Below are positions 34,180 to 43,295 of a stretch of 64,000 nt of DNA, piece by piece (the stretch's first letter is position 1; every line of letters starts with the position of its first letter). The notes beneath the pieces are model-generated. The model worked only from the letters and a program-made list of their open reading frames with translations. It made no database searches and had not been told where the DNA came from. Source of the stretch: Mobilitalea torta. Its GTDB lineage: Bacteria; Bacillota; Clostridia; Lachnospirales; Lachnospiraceae. The stretch is taken from the NCBI RefSeq assembly GCF_050433395.1, contig NZ_JBNPXH010000014.1, forward strand, positions 103,391 to 167,390, read 5' to 3'. Position numbers and translations under genes: made by a program.

Positions 34180-36261
34180 CTAGCGAAGCGGTTTCCTGGT
34201 ATCATAAATTGCAGTCCTCCACTCTCCCTCTCCCTCGCTGTAGACACATTCATAGGTTTCACGGATCGTATCCTCATTTACAATATAATCCATGCTATTC
34301 CGGTTATCCCGGTCAACAATGATAAAGCGTATCCCATTATCCTCTGCCAAAGCTTTCAGTACAGAAGGCGTATCCGCCTCATACATCAGCTTCACCTGTG
34401 CGGCCCGGTAATCCGTATCATACCCCGCGGACCAGGCATAGTACGGCCATCCTTCATACAGCATCGCACCGCCCAGAACCACCTGGTTCAGAGAATAGTT
34501 GGAGGTCAGAAAAAGGTCCTGGGAATTACTGTGGGCCTCCACCCACCGGGTCAGCTCATGATTCAAATCAAGTACAATTGCCGTTTCCGGCGTATTCTTC
34601 TTCAAAACAACCGTAAGATCATAAATACCCGTCCCTGTCAGCAGCAGGATCAACACCGCACCCACAGCACCGCAGAAGAATTCCTTCCGTTCCATCAGCT
34701 TTATCACCACCGCAGCAGCAAGAATCCCCAGCAAGATGCAGCTGATCATAATATATTTGTGGTTCACCGTAACATCCACTGTCAGGGAGACCGTAAAGGC
34801 AAACACCAGAGGCGCGGCAAAGGCCGCAAGAAGATACCGGTTGGCTCCTCTCTCCAAACACAGGGCCGCCAGCAGCACCCAGGGCAGAATCCCCAGCAGC
34901 CGGTCCAGATAGGACAACACACCGAAAATCGTCTTATTCTCGGCAATAAAGCCAAACAGAAACTGCGTCTCTACCGCAGATCCGTGAATGAACAGCTTCG
35001 TCTGAAGGAAGGACAATGCAACTGCCAGCAAAGCGGTAATCAGATATTCCAGCCGTCTCCGGGAAACAACCGCCATTATAAATAAGATAGATAACAGAGC
35101 AATTACCGCCGCCCCATGGAAAAAGGAGAGGCTTCCCAGCAGAAGTCCGGAGGCAATCGGAGTCCGCACCTCCCCAACCTCCCAGCTTTCCCGGGTAAAG
35201 AAAATCCGCTTTATGATACTCCGGGGAGAATCGGAACGCTTCGCCGCTCTTCTGCCCTTTGTTTTCTTAGCTCCATCCCTTCCATCCTCCCAAAGCCCCT
35301 GGAACGTCTCATAGAGGTGCGGCAGAAATAGCAGCAAAATCAAAAATATTGCTGCCAGGCCAAAAGCCAAATGACGCTGATTACAATATACATTCAGATT
35401 CCACAGTCCCCAGTTCTCATTGGGAGTACTGCTGATAAACTCCGTATTCTCTGACAGCGCTTCACGAATTCCCGTTCCCTGGGCCACATCCGCCAGGTAG
35501 AGAAACAATGTCTTGGAGCTGCGAAAGGCAAAGAATAATCCGGCCAGAACTCCTCCCCACAATCTGCCTGTGATCTTCACCGCCAGCAGATAGAGCAGGA
35601 AAAAAGCACTGATAAAACTGATAATACTGGGGAGATTAAAAGCATAATCGATTCTAAGCCCCAGATATTCCAGGTTTCCGGCCAGAAACTGGAACATAAA
35701 ATGATATTTGATATCCTCTCCGCCATAATGGGGGTAGGCAGTAGGAAAATTATTTCCATAGGAGAAGGACCGTATCATCCCTATATGAGGAGAGAAATCA
35801 CTGAATACCGATAAGCCCACATAGAGCTGCTCCCCCTTCACAAAAAAGGTAACCCACATCAGAAGATTAGCCAGAAGTACCACCGCCGCCACATAAAGCA
35901 ATTCCAGACGAAAGGCTTTCCCGCCCGTCCCCTGAGCCGTCAGGCCCAGTCCTCCCGCAAGGCGTTTCTTGCGAAGATACACATAGGCCGTTGCCAGCAG
36001 GGCCAAAGGCAGAGCGATACTGTTGGCATACAGCAAAGGCTCTTCCCTTCCCCGGAACAGGTAGGCCAATCCATAGGTTGTCCAGGTCAGAGCCAGGGTT
36101 CCGGTTATATACCATGCCGGCAATAACAGGAGATACGGACTGACCGCCACCTTTCTTCCCATATAATCGGTTTCCACCCTGTGTTCCAGACCGGGAAACG
36201 CACAAGTACAGACTGCCCACCCCAGACTGAAGGAGAGCAGGATATATATGATACCTAACAT
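34180..36261 (-). CDS. Large multispanning membrane protein, probable GT-C glycosyltransferase
   Basis: A 693-residue protein with about twelve to fourteen hydrophobic segments and a soluble C-terminal part. No exact family was recognised, but an internal stretch (DFSPHIGMIRSF..., GGEDIKYHFMFQFLAGNLEYLG, DYAFNL) lines up by eye with the YYY region of the DUF2298 protein encoded downstream (DYGFMTSMMRS..., LNYYYVGQYMAVYL, DAYNL). The loop with D and E/H residues after the first membrane segments fits a GT-C enzyme using a lipid-linked sugar. Its ATG overlaps the stop of the upstream GT2 by TAATG, so the two are coupled. No signal for a specific sugar is visible. Confidence 0.7.
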   Translation of the reverse strand: MLGIIYILLSFSLGWAVCTCAFPGLEHRVETDYMGRKVAVSPYLLLLPAWYITGTLALTWTTYGLAYLFRGREEPLLYANSIALPLALLATAYVYLRKKRLAGGLGLTAQGTGGKAFRLELLYVAAVVLLANLLMWVTFFVKGEQLYVGLSVFSDFSPHIGMIRSFSYGNNFPTAYPHYGGEDIKYHFMFQFLAGNLEYLGLRIDYAFNLPSIISFISAFFLLYLLAVKITGRLWGGVLAGLFFAFRSSKTLFLYLADVAQGTGIREALSENTEFISSTPNENWGLWNLNVYCNQRHLAFGLAAIFLILLLFLPHLYETFQGLWEDGRDGAKKTKGRRAAKRSDSPRSIIKRIFFTRESWEVGEVRTPIASGLLLGSLSFFHGAAVIALLSILFIMAVVSRRRLEYLITALLAVALSFLQTKLFIHGSAVETQFLFGFIAENKTIFGVLSYLDRLLGILPWVLLAALCLERGANRYLLAAFAAPLVFAFTVSLTVDVTVNHKYIMISCILLGILAAAVVIKLMERKEFFCGAVGAVLILLLTGTGIYDLTVVLKKNTPETAIVLDLNHELTRWVEAHSNSQDLFLTSNYSLNQVVLGGAMLYEGWPYYAWSAGYDTDYRAAQVKLMYEADTPSVLKALAEDNGIRFIIVDRDNRNSMDYIVNEDTIRETYECVYSEGEGEWRTAIYDTRKPLR

Positions 36262-37274
36262 TATGACCTCCCCGATGTTTTATCTTCCTGCACGGTCGAC
36301 GTGATTTGTTTCCCGCGGATGCAGCTGGAGACCAGGTATCTCGGACGGGATTTCACTTCCTTATATATCTTGGTTAAATAGATCCCGATCATGCCCAAGC
36401 TGATCATAATGGAGCTTCCAATAATGAGCTGCAGCAAAATCACCGTAGTAAAGCCGCTCAGCGCCTGATGGGAGAAATACATGTACAGCGTCTGTATTCC
36501 AAGAACAATTGCTCCGAAGAACAAAAGCACGCCCAGCAGGGTAATGCAATGAAGGGGCATAGAAGTATACGAGGTAATGGCATTCACCGCCAGCCTAAGC
36601 AGCCGGAACAGGGACCACTTTGTCTTCCCGTTCACCCTGTCAGCCACATCAAAGCTGATCTGCTTACGCTCAAAGCCCAGCCAGGCAGACATTCCCCGGA
36701 AGAAGGTAGCTCTCTCCGGCATCTCCTTCCATGCCTCCACCACCTTACGGTCCAGCAATTTAAAATCAGAGGCCTGACCCAAATCAATATTTGCCGTCTT
36801 GTAGATAATATAATAGAAAAACCTGGCACAGAGCCGGTAGAGGATATTCTCCCTTCCCCTGGAGCTCTTAATCCCTTCCACCACATCATACCCTTCCTCC
36901 CGCCAGCTTCTTACCATCTCTGGGATCAGCCCCGGAGGATGCTGAAGGTCGCTGTCCATCACCAGGATCATATCCCCTCCGGCAAACTCCAGCCCTGCGC
37001 AGAGTGCGGCTTCCTTGCCAAAATTCCGGCTGAGGCGCAGCACACTGATATGTTCATTTTGTTTTGCCATATCCCTCAATTCCGCCCAGGTATTATCCCG
37101 GGATCCATCATCCACCAGCACAAACTCATAGTTGATCTGATTCGCCATCAGCACCTCTTCAATGGTTCTGACAGAGCTTCTGATATGGCTGCCCTCCTGA
37201 TACACCGGTATTACTACAGAAAGCGTTGAACTCGTCGTCCGTTCCTGACTCATATCTATTTCCGTTCTTTCCAT
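36261..37274 (-). CDS. Family 2 glycosyltransferase, GtrB/DPM-like with C-terminal membrane helices
   Basis: A 337-residue enzyme predicted to move a sugar from a nucleotide donor onto polyprenyl phosphate. Seen: LSVVIPVYQEGSHI, FVLVDDGSRDNTW, LRLSRNFGKEAALCAGL, the metal site VMDSDLQHPP, and two C-terminal membrane segments (about residues 230-315, with LLGVLLFFGAIVLGIQ and SIMISLGMIGIYLTKIY), the usual GtrB/YkcC layout. The ATG at 37274 has GGGAGG upstream; the first in-frame start at 37316 is not favoured. It heads the five-gene polysaccharide cluster. Confidence 0.93.
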   Translation of the reverse strand: MERTEIDMSQERTTSSTLSVVIPVYQEGSHIRSSVRTIEEVLMANQINYEFVLVDDGSRDNTWAELRDMAKQNEHISVLRLSRNFGKEAALCAGLEFAGGDMILVMDSDLQHPPGLIPEMVRSWREEGYDVVEGIKSSRGRENILYRLCARFFYYIIYKTANIDLGQASDFKLLDRKVVEAWKEMPERATFFRGMSAWLGFERKQISFDVADRVNGKTKWSLFRLLRLAVNAITSYTSMPLHCITLLGVLLFFGAIVLGIQTLYMYFSHQALSGFTTVILLQLIIGSSIMISLGMIGIYLTKIYKEVKSRPRYLVSSCIRGKQITSTVQEDKTSGRS

Positions 37275-37390
37275 ATCCTCACCTCCCGTTTGCTGTCCCC
37301 CGGCGGCGCCGGACAATGCGAATTCTTCCCTTCACACCCTCCCTTGTTCTGCCGCCTGGGAATATGCAAGACAGCCCACACCTTCCCGTA

Positions 37391-39427
37391 TTACAATGTA
37401 TTAGAATTCCGGTTCAAAATATGCTCCTCCAGATAGGGATTCAGGTCAAAGATCTGATCCACTTCCTTATCCTCCAGACTTTTCACCGCATCTGACGCCG
37501 CCTTCAGCGTCCCGGAATCATTATAAATATCACCCAGTTTAAAATCCATATCCCCGCTCTGTCTGATGCCAAAGACATCCCCTGGCCCCCGCAGCTTCAG
37601 ATCCTCGCCGGCAATGAAGAAGCCGTCATTGGATTTATTTAAAATCTCAAGCCTCTCCCAGGCCTCCTTACTGCTGCTGCCGCAGACAAAGATGCAATAG
37701 GACTGATGCTCTCCCCGCCCTACCCGGCCCCGCAGCTGATGCAGCTGGGCCAGTCCGAAGCGTTCCGCGTTCTCTACCATCATTACCGTGGCATTGGGCA
37801 CATTCACTCCTACCTCCACCACCGTAGTGGATACCAGAACCTGAATCCCGCCGTCGGCAAAGCGCTCCATGATCTCATCCTTATCCTTCGGCTTCATCCT
37901 GCCATGAAGAAATTCCACCGTAATGTCCGGGGGAAGCGCCTCCTGCATACGCTGGGTATAATCAATCACATTCTCCGCTTCAATATCCTCGCTCTCTTCC
38001 ACCATGGGACAGATGACGTAAGCCTGTCTTCCTTCCGCCACCTGTTTGGCAATAAAGCGGTAGGCGCTGGGCCTGTAATTGGTATCCACCACGCAGTTCT
38101 TAATAGGCAGACGCCTGGCCGGAAGCTGATCCACAATGGAGATATCCAGATCACCGTACAATATAATAGCCAGAGTTCTTGGAATGGGAGTCGCGCTCAT
38201 TACAAGAACATGGGGATTCCCTCCCTTATTCATCAGCGCCTCTCTCTGCTTTACGCCGAAACGGTGCTGTTCATCCGTAACCACCAGCCCCAGCCGGTCA
38301 TATTCCACCTTCTCCTGAATGAGTGCATGGGTACCTATTATTATATCCGTTTTATGGGATTTAATCCCTTCATAAGCCACCCTTTTTTCCTTCGCTGTCA
38401 TAGAGCCCACCAGCAGGCTGACAGTAAAGCCAAAATCCTTTGCAAACTGCTCCATGGACTTGTAGTGCTGCTTTGCCAGCACCTCCGTAGGCACCATGAA
38501 ACAGGCCTGACAACCGTTCTTCACCGCCATAACCAGAGCGAGAATGGCCAGCACCGTCTTACCGGAGCCCACATCCCCCTGGATCAGCCGATTCATCACA
38601 TACTCCCCTTGAAGATCCCTGCGGATCTCCTGCCATACCCGCAGCTGCGCCTCGGTAAGAGCATAGGGAAGACCTTTTATCAGCGCGTCGCATTCCGGCC
38701 GCTCCTCCATCCGGTATTGGGAAAGAAGCTGGGTCTTCCTCTCCTTCAGCTTACGAAGGGCCAGGGAATACAGAAAGAATTCATCAAAGACCAGCCGCTG
38801 CCTGGCCTTGCTCATCCGTTCCCTGTCTCCGGGGAAGTGTACCTCCTTTATTGCTTTGGTCCGATCCATCAGCTGGTACTCCTTCGCCAGCCGCCTTGGG
38901 ATATAATCCTTCGCCAGCTCCAGCTCCGAGAATACCTGCTTCACCGCCTTAGAAATCGCGGCATTGGTCACTCCCTGGGTAAGGGGGTAGACAGGCTGCA
39001 GCACCTTCAGCAGCCTGTAATAATCCTCTCTCTGGTAGATCCCCGGCTGTTCCATAACCAGAACACCGTTCTTGCGAATCACCTTGCCCCGGAAGATATA
39101 ATAATATCCGCCGCGCAGCGTTCTCTGCAGAAAGGGCATGTTAAACCAGGTAAGATGCATGGTACCGGAGGAATCCTTGACCGACGCGGTGACAATCTGA
39201 AGATTTCTGACCCGCTTGATCACCGGCGTCTTAACAAGGGAAGCTTCAATCGCCAGCAGCTCCCCCTCCGCAGCGGAGGTGATCATCACCGGTTTCTCAA
39301 ACTCTTCATAAGCTCTGGGGTAATATTCCAGAAGCTGCTGTACTGTTTCGATTCCCAGCTTGCGAAACAGCTGCTCCGTCTTCTCTCCGATTCCCTTAAT
39401 TACTTTAACACTGTCATTGGCTTCCAA
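37391..39427 (-). CDS. recG: ATP-dependent DNA helicase RecG
   Basis: A 678-residue helicase that remodels stalled forks and branched DNA. Seen: the N-terminal wedge with KVIKGIGEKTEQLFRKLGI, an OB-fold, Walker A GDVGSGKT, the DEQHRFG box (motif II), SATPIPRT (III), and C-terminal motifs ST-TVVEVGVNVPNAT and HQLRGRVGRG. Full length for the family. Start: AGGAGG sits eight bases before a TTG at 39427; the ATG at 39448 has no ribosome binding site, so TTG initiation is preferred. It lies downstream of no obvious partner; the polysaccharide cluster follows after a 116-bp gap. Confidence 0.96.
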   Translation of the reverse strand: MEANDSVKVIKGIGEKTEQLFRKLGIETVQQLLEYYPRAYEEFEKPVMITSAAEGELLAIEASLVKTPVIKRVRNLQIVTASVKDSSGTMHLTWFNMPFLQRTLRGGYYYIFRGKVIRKNGVLVMEQPGIYQREDYYRLLKVLQPVYPLTQGVTNAAISKAVKQVFSELELAKDYIPRRLAKEYQLMDRTKAIKEVHFPGDRERMSKARQRLVFDEFFLYSLALRKLKERKTQLLSQYRMEERPECDALIKGLPYALTEAQLRVWQEIRRDLQGEYVMNRLIQGDVGSGKTVLAILALVMAVKNGCQACFMVPTEVLAKQHYKSMEQFAKDFGFTVSLLVGSMTAKEKRVAYEGIKSHKTDIIIGTHALIQEKVEYDRLGLVVTDEQHRFGVKQREALMNKGGNPHVLVMSATPIPRTLAIILYGDLDISIVDQLPARRLPIKNCVVDTNYRPSAYRFIAKQVAEGRQAYVICPMVEESEDIEAENVIDYTQRMQEALPPDITVEFLHGRMKPKDKDEIMERFADGGIQVLVSTTVVEVGVNVPNATVMMVENAERFGLAQLHQLRGRVGRGEHQSYCIFVCGSSSKEAWERLEILNKSNDGFFIAGEDLKLRGPGDVFGIRQSGDMDFKLGDIYNDSGTLKAASDAVKSLEDKEVDQIFDLNPYLEEHILNRNSNTL

Positions 39428-39536
39428 TGCTTCACCTCCTGCCGTCATATCATGTCCACTTTCATTGTTTCCATTATAAACGATAAACCTGGAATGGAAA
39501 AGGAAAAAAATATGAAAAATTTGTTACGACGGGGGA

Positions 39537-39565
39537 TTGACAATTTATTTCACATGTTGTATTAT
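39537..39565 (+). promoter_or_regulatory. Promoter for the GntR-ABC operon
   Basis: TTGACA (39537-39542), 17-nt spacer and TATTAT (39560-39565): a near-perfect sigma-A promoter about 80 bp upstream of the regulator start. Confidence 0.85.
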
Positions 39566-39596
39566 TGTATTAATCACTTAATACAGTGGTACAACA
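39555..39596. promoter_or_regulatory. Extended dyad operator over the GntR promoter
   Basis: An inner dyad GTATTAA-TCAC-TTAATAC (39567-39584) and an outer dyad TGTTGTA/TACAACA (39555-39561 and 39590-39596) share one centre at 39575.5. The site covers the -10 box and the start region, so a bound dimer would block transcription. Placement fits autorepression by the YtrA-type regulator it precedes. Confidence 0.75.
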
Positions 39597-39647
39597 AAAG
39601 GAATTCCGATAGAATAAACACATTAAATGCAAGGGAAAGGAGTTGTA

Positions 39648-40028
39648 ATGATGCAATGGGAACTTGATTCAGAACGACCTGTGTATATTCAGCTGATCGA
39701 GCAGATACAGGCAGGAATAATATCCGGTAATTTTAAGCCTGGGGATAAATTGCCCTCCGTCAGGGATATGGCGGCAGAAGCCGCTGTGAATCCCAATACG
39801 ATGCAGAAGGCCCTGTCAGAGCTGGAACGCACCGGATTGATTTATACCAACCGGACCGCCGGAAGGTTTATCACCTCGGATGAAGCAATGATTAACAGCC
39901 TGAGGGGACAATCCGCCAGGGAGCGGATTCTGGAGTTCCTGGAACGGATGAAACAGCATGGCTTCACACCCCAGGAAACGCTGGCTCTGATTATGGAGAT
40001 CATTAAAACAGAACAGGAAGGAAGCTAG
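39648..40028 (+). CDS. GntR-family regulator, YtrA type
   Basis: A 126-residue repressor. It has an N-terminal winged helix-turn-helix (about residues 10-75; YIQLIEQIQAGIISGNFKPGDKLPSVRDM and NPNTMQKALSELERTGLI) and only a short helical tail, the YtrA-subfamily layout. YtrA proteins control linked ABC transporters, often induced by cell-wall-active compounds. The first ATG at 39648 has AAAGGAG; the next at 39651 would do equally well. It is followed by an ABC ATPase and permease in the same operon, and its promoter carries a 40-bp dyad. Confidence 0.93.
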   Translation: MMQWELDSERPVYIQLIEQIQAGIISGNFKPGDKLPSVRDMAAEAAVNPNTMQKALSELERTGLIYTNRTAGRFITSDEAMINSLRGQSARERILEFLERMKQHGFTPQETLALIMEIIKTEQEGS

Positions 40029-40066
40029 TCATTTAGAATATGCCAATAATAGGATGGAGGTAAATC

Positions 40067-40765
40067 ATGAGTGCATTATTAGAATGTAAATCACTTACTA
40101 AAAAGTATTCCGCCCACACCGCTCTCGCCAATGTCAATTTCAGCCTGGAACGGGGGCGCATCGTAGGGCTTCTGGGCCCCAACGGAAGCGGAAAAACAAC
40201 ATTAATCAAATTAATCAACGGCCTGCTGGTACCCAGTGCGGGAACTCTCCTGATCAATGGCAATATGCCGGGCCCGGAGACGAAGAAGGTAGTATCCTAC
40301 CTGCCTGAGCGGGCTTTTCTTCCCGACTGGATGCGGGTTTCAGAAGCCATCGATTTCTATAAGGACTTTTATTCGGATTTTGACGAGAAGAGAGCCTATG
40401 AGATGCTGGACCGCCTGCATCTGGACCCCCGCCAGAGGATGAAGGCCCTTTCCAAGGGAACTAAGGAAAAGGTTCAGCTGATTCTGGTTATGAGCCGCAA
40501 TGCAGATCTGTACTGCCTGGACGAACCCATCGGCGGCGTAGACCCTGCTGCCAGGGATTACATCCTGAATACCATTATTTCAAACTATAACGAGAACGCA
40601 ACCGTGTTGATCTCAACTCATCTGATCGCTGATATCGAAAGGGTTCTGGACGAGGTTGTATTCCTTCAAAACGGCAATATCACGCTTCAGGCTTCCGTAG
40701 ACGAGATTCGGCTTAAGGAAGGCAAATCCATTGATACATTATTCCGGGAGGTGTTCAAATGCTAG
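40067..40765 (+). CDS. ABC transporter ATP-binding protein
   Basis: A 232-residue ABC ATPase. Seen: Walker A GPNGSGKTT (about residue 40), Walker B YCLDEPIGGVDP, and the H-loop ISTHLIADIE. The signature is KALSKGTKEKVQ rather than LSGGQ, as in YtrB-type ATPases. ATGGAGGTAAATC precedes the ATG. It lies between the GntR regulator and the permease and overlaps the permease start by a few codons. Substrate unknown; such systems are often antibiotic- or stress-induced. Confidence 0.95.
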   Translation: MSALLECKSLTKKYSAHTALANVNFSLERGRIVGLLGPNGSGKTTLIKLINGLLVPSAGTLLINGNMPGPETKKVVSYLPERAFLPDWMRVSEAIDFYKDFYSDFDEKRAYEMLDRLHLDPRQRMKALSKGTKEKVQLILVMSRNADLYCLDEPIGGVDPAARDYILNTIISNYNENATVLISTHLIADIERVLDEVVFLQNGNITLQASVDEIRLKEGKSIDTLFREVFKC

Positions 40766-41544
40766 GAAAATTATTAAAACATGAATTCAAGGCAAGCGGA
40801 CGGATCATACTGCCACTTTATCTGGTTCTTGCCGTACTCACCCTTATGAACCGAATCACATTCAGCCTTCGCGGGGAAAAGATAATGAATATTATCAGCA
40901 ATTTTCTAATCTTTACCTATGTCATATCCATCATTGCGGTTGTGGCTGTATCCTTCGTCATTGTAGTCCTTCGTTTTTACAGGAATCTGATGCTGGATGA
41001 AGGGTATCTGATGTTCACCCTTCCGGTAAAGACCAGCCAGCTGATTACCTCCAAGCTAATTGCCGCCAGCATATGGACTCTTCTCAGTTTCCTGGCAACA
41101 ATAGCTTCCGTATCCATTGTTTTCTTTTCTCTGGATCGGATTGGGCTTTTGGGTTCCCTCTGGGATTCGATCCTGCTCTCACTGGGTCAATACTTGAGTT
41201 CCGGCCAGATAACCTTATTTTTTACAGAGCTTATTATATCGGTCATTTTGCAGATGATCAACTCTCTCTTAATGATTTATACCTCCATTGCCATCGGCCA
41301 GCTGTCCAACGGACACAAGCTGCTGGGCTCTGTCGCCGCTTATGTCGGTATCAGCACCGTCCTGCAGACCATAGTTTCTGTCATCGCTGTAATGTTTGGA
41401 ACTCTGTTCCCCAGTATCATTGCAGATGTCAGCAGTGTTGTGACGACTGTTCTGCCCCTGACTTTTATATACAACCTGGTAAGCGGTGCCCTGTTCTACG
41501 CGGTTACCCATTTTATTTTGAAGAAAAAACTTAATCTGGAGTAA
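40759..41544 (+). CDS. ABC transporter permease
   Basis: A 261-residue membrane protein with six hydrophobic segments (first at about residues 20-35, last at about 230-250) and the family opening LGKLLKHEFKASGRIILPLYL. It overlaps the ATPase gene by seven bases and uses a GGGAGGTG ribosome binding site within it. Together with the ATPase it should form an exporter-type ABC complex. The gene ends 91 bp before the sigma factor gene. Confidence 0.9.
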   Translation: MLGKLLKHEFKASGRIILPLYLVLAVLTLMNRITFSLRGEKIMNIISNFLIFTYVISIIAVVAVSFVIVVLRFYRNLMLDEGYLMFTLPVKTSQLITSKLIAASIWTLLSFLATIASVSIVFFSLDRIGLLGSLWDSILLSLGQYLSSGQITLFFTELIISVILQMINSLLMIYTSIAIGQLSNGHKLLGSVAAYVGISTVLQTIVSVIAVMFGTLFPSIIADVSSVVTTVLPLTFIYNLVSGALFYAVTHFILKKKLNLE

Positions 41545-41635
41545 AGAAGCATACATTATTTTTTAAAATCACCTATCCGTTTTTCTTTTCCGGCACTTAA
41601 TAAGTGTAATCATGATTGCAGAGAGGAGGGTTAGA

Positions 41636-43222
41636 GTGAAGCCATTGGAAAATGAGATCTTGAAATTTATCGAGCCGGTTTTCCGTTTCTGCCTGAAGCG
41701 GGTGAGCAACCGGCACGATGCAGAGGATCTTGCCAGCGAAATCATACTTCACGTCCTCGACGGGGCAGGGAAATACGAGATTCAGTCATTCGATGCCTGG
41801 GTATGGCGCATTGCTCACAACAGATACGCACGCTACTGCGAAGCAAAGCATGTCCGTGCTGAATTCTACTCTGAAGATGCGTTGTTTGACCTGGCGGATG
41901 ATTATGACTTTGTTGACCGCCTGACTGTCACCGATGAATACGAGACCGTTTTCCGGTATCTTCACACCCTCTCCTCCCAGTATAAGAACCTTCTGGTAGA
42001 TTACTACATCGGGGAACTGCCGATCAGGGATCTCTCCAAAAAGTATTCTCTGCCGGAGACAACAATCAAATGGCGGCTTAATATAAGCCGCCGCAAAATC
42101 AAGAAGCGGATAGGAGACCATAAGATGGACAAGATCTACAAACACATTAACTGGCAAACCACCACCTGCAACGGCGCATTGAATACCGGAGCCTATCTTT
42201 CCGGCCAGGTGGCCCGCGCAATATGCGAGACGGCCTACGAGAAGCCTCTTACCATTGAGGAGATCAGCTTAAAAACCGGACTTCCCACCATGTACATCGA
42301 GGATGCCCTGCCGCATCTGCTCTACGGCGATGCAATAGAGCAGATCGGAAGTAAGTACGCAGCCAATTTCATCATACTTCGTCTAAAAGACAAAGAGCAG
42401 ATGGAGAAGCAATTTGCACCGCTGATCAGCGATATTGCAGATTACTTTGAGAAGCAATTTACAGAACGCTCCCGCAAGGTCACAGCCATGCACTTTTATG
42501 GCCACCATTTCGGAATGGCCCGCCTGGGTTATATCGCGCTTCCTCTTGTTCTGCGCGCAGCAATCCGAAACATTATGGATGAACTGCCCGGACTCGCCCA
42601 AGGCCCTTATCCCCCGAGAAAAGACGGCGGCTACGGATGGTTTCTGATAGAGGAAGCAAAGGATGAGAACGATCAGGGCGGGGAATACAATTCCGGCTGT
42701 AACAGTACGGACGAGGAGAGCAGTATTATCTACTATTATCATATCTTCAAATACTTCTGCAGCAGCATCTACCACAATGGCGGCACACGGTGGCTGTCCG
42801 CAAACCGGATCCCGCAGAAAAGCACGAACGGCATTATCCCGGAGGGTTCCCTGTCCGAGGATGATATTGTCCGTCTCCTGCAGAGGAATCTGATCCGTAA
42901 AGACACAACAGGCTATCAGTTGAACTTTGCCTGTTTCACTCAGGATCAGTTCTCCGAGTTCTCCGGATTATTCCGGCTGGAGGATAAACGGATTGAAAAA
43001 CTGCTCACTAACCTGATATTGAACATCAGGGAGTATTTCCAATCCTTCGTTCCAAAGCGTCTTGAACGTCAGATCAACCAGTGGGTCTCCTGCTTTGTTC
43101 ATTCCATTACAGGATATGTGACCGAGGAACTGATTGCAAGAGGTATTCTGGAAAAGCCGGATCGTGAAAAACCGCTGACAAATGGGGTCTTTTATGTAGA
43201 AGGCCCATGCATCAATCCATAA
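41636..43222 (+). CDS. ECF-type sigma factor with long C-terminal extension
   Basis: A 528-residue protein. Residues about 1-165 are an extracytoplasmic-function sigma factor: region 2 (ILKFIEPVFRFCLKRVSNRHDAED, FDAWVWRIAHNRYARYCE) and region 4 (PIRDLSKKYSLPETTIKWRL). The rest, about 350 residues, is not recognised; its start has a winged-helix-like segment (TIEEISLKTGLPTMYIEDAL) and the remainder is helical and soluble. ECF factors are usually about 160-200 residues and controlled by a separate anti-sigma; the extension may do that job. GTG at 41636 has AGGAGG six bases upstream, better than the ATG at 41612 with none. No anti-sigma gene follows. Confidence 0.85.
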   Translation: MKPLENEILKFIEPVFRFCLKRVSNRHDAEDLASEIILHVLDGAGKYEIQSFDAWVWRIAHNRYARYCEAKHVRAEFYSEDALFDLADDYDFVDRLTVTDEYETVFRYLHTLSSQYKNLLVDYYIGELPIRDLSKKYSLPETTIKWRLNISRRKIKKRIGDHKMDKIYKHINWQTTTCNGALNTGAYLSGQVARAICETAYEKPLTIEEISLKTGLPTMYIEDALPHLLYGDAIEQIGSKYAANFIILRLKDKEQMEKQFAPLISDIADYFEKQFTERSRKVTAMHFYGHHFGMARLGYIALPLVLRAAIRNIMDELPGLAQGPYPPRKDGGYGWFLIEEAKDENDQGGEYNSGCNSTDEESSIIYYYHIFKYFCSSIYHNGGTRWLSANRIPQKSTNGIIPEGSLSEDDIVRLLQRNLIRKDTTGYQLNFACFTQDQFSEFSGLFRLEDKRIEKLLTNLILNIREYFQSFVPKRLERQINQWVSCFVHSITGYVTEELIARGILEKPDREKPLTNGVFYVEGPCINP

Positions 43223-43232
43223 GCTAAAAAAT

Positions 43233-43275
43233 GATATGCTCCCTTTCCAGTTATTCACCTGACGGGGAGCATATC
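43233..43275. terminator. Terminator between sigma factor and DUF1653 genes
   Basis: Perfect 11-bp stem (43233-43243 with 43265-43275), 21-nt loop, then TTCTCTTCCTTT on the plus strand. It lies between convergent genes and may serve both. Confidence 0.75.
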
Positions 43276-43295
43276 TTCTCTTCCTTTCGTTATAG

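Noticed and set aside
33259..35085. 608-residue open frame on the plus strand
   Set aside because: It is antisense to glf and the membrane-protein gene, which are supported by motifs and ribosome sites; it has no recognisable motif itself.
37706..39667. 653-residue open frame on the plus strand
   Set aside because: It is antisense to recG over its whole length; the recG frame has all helicase motifs.
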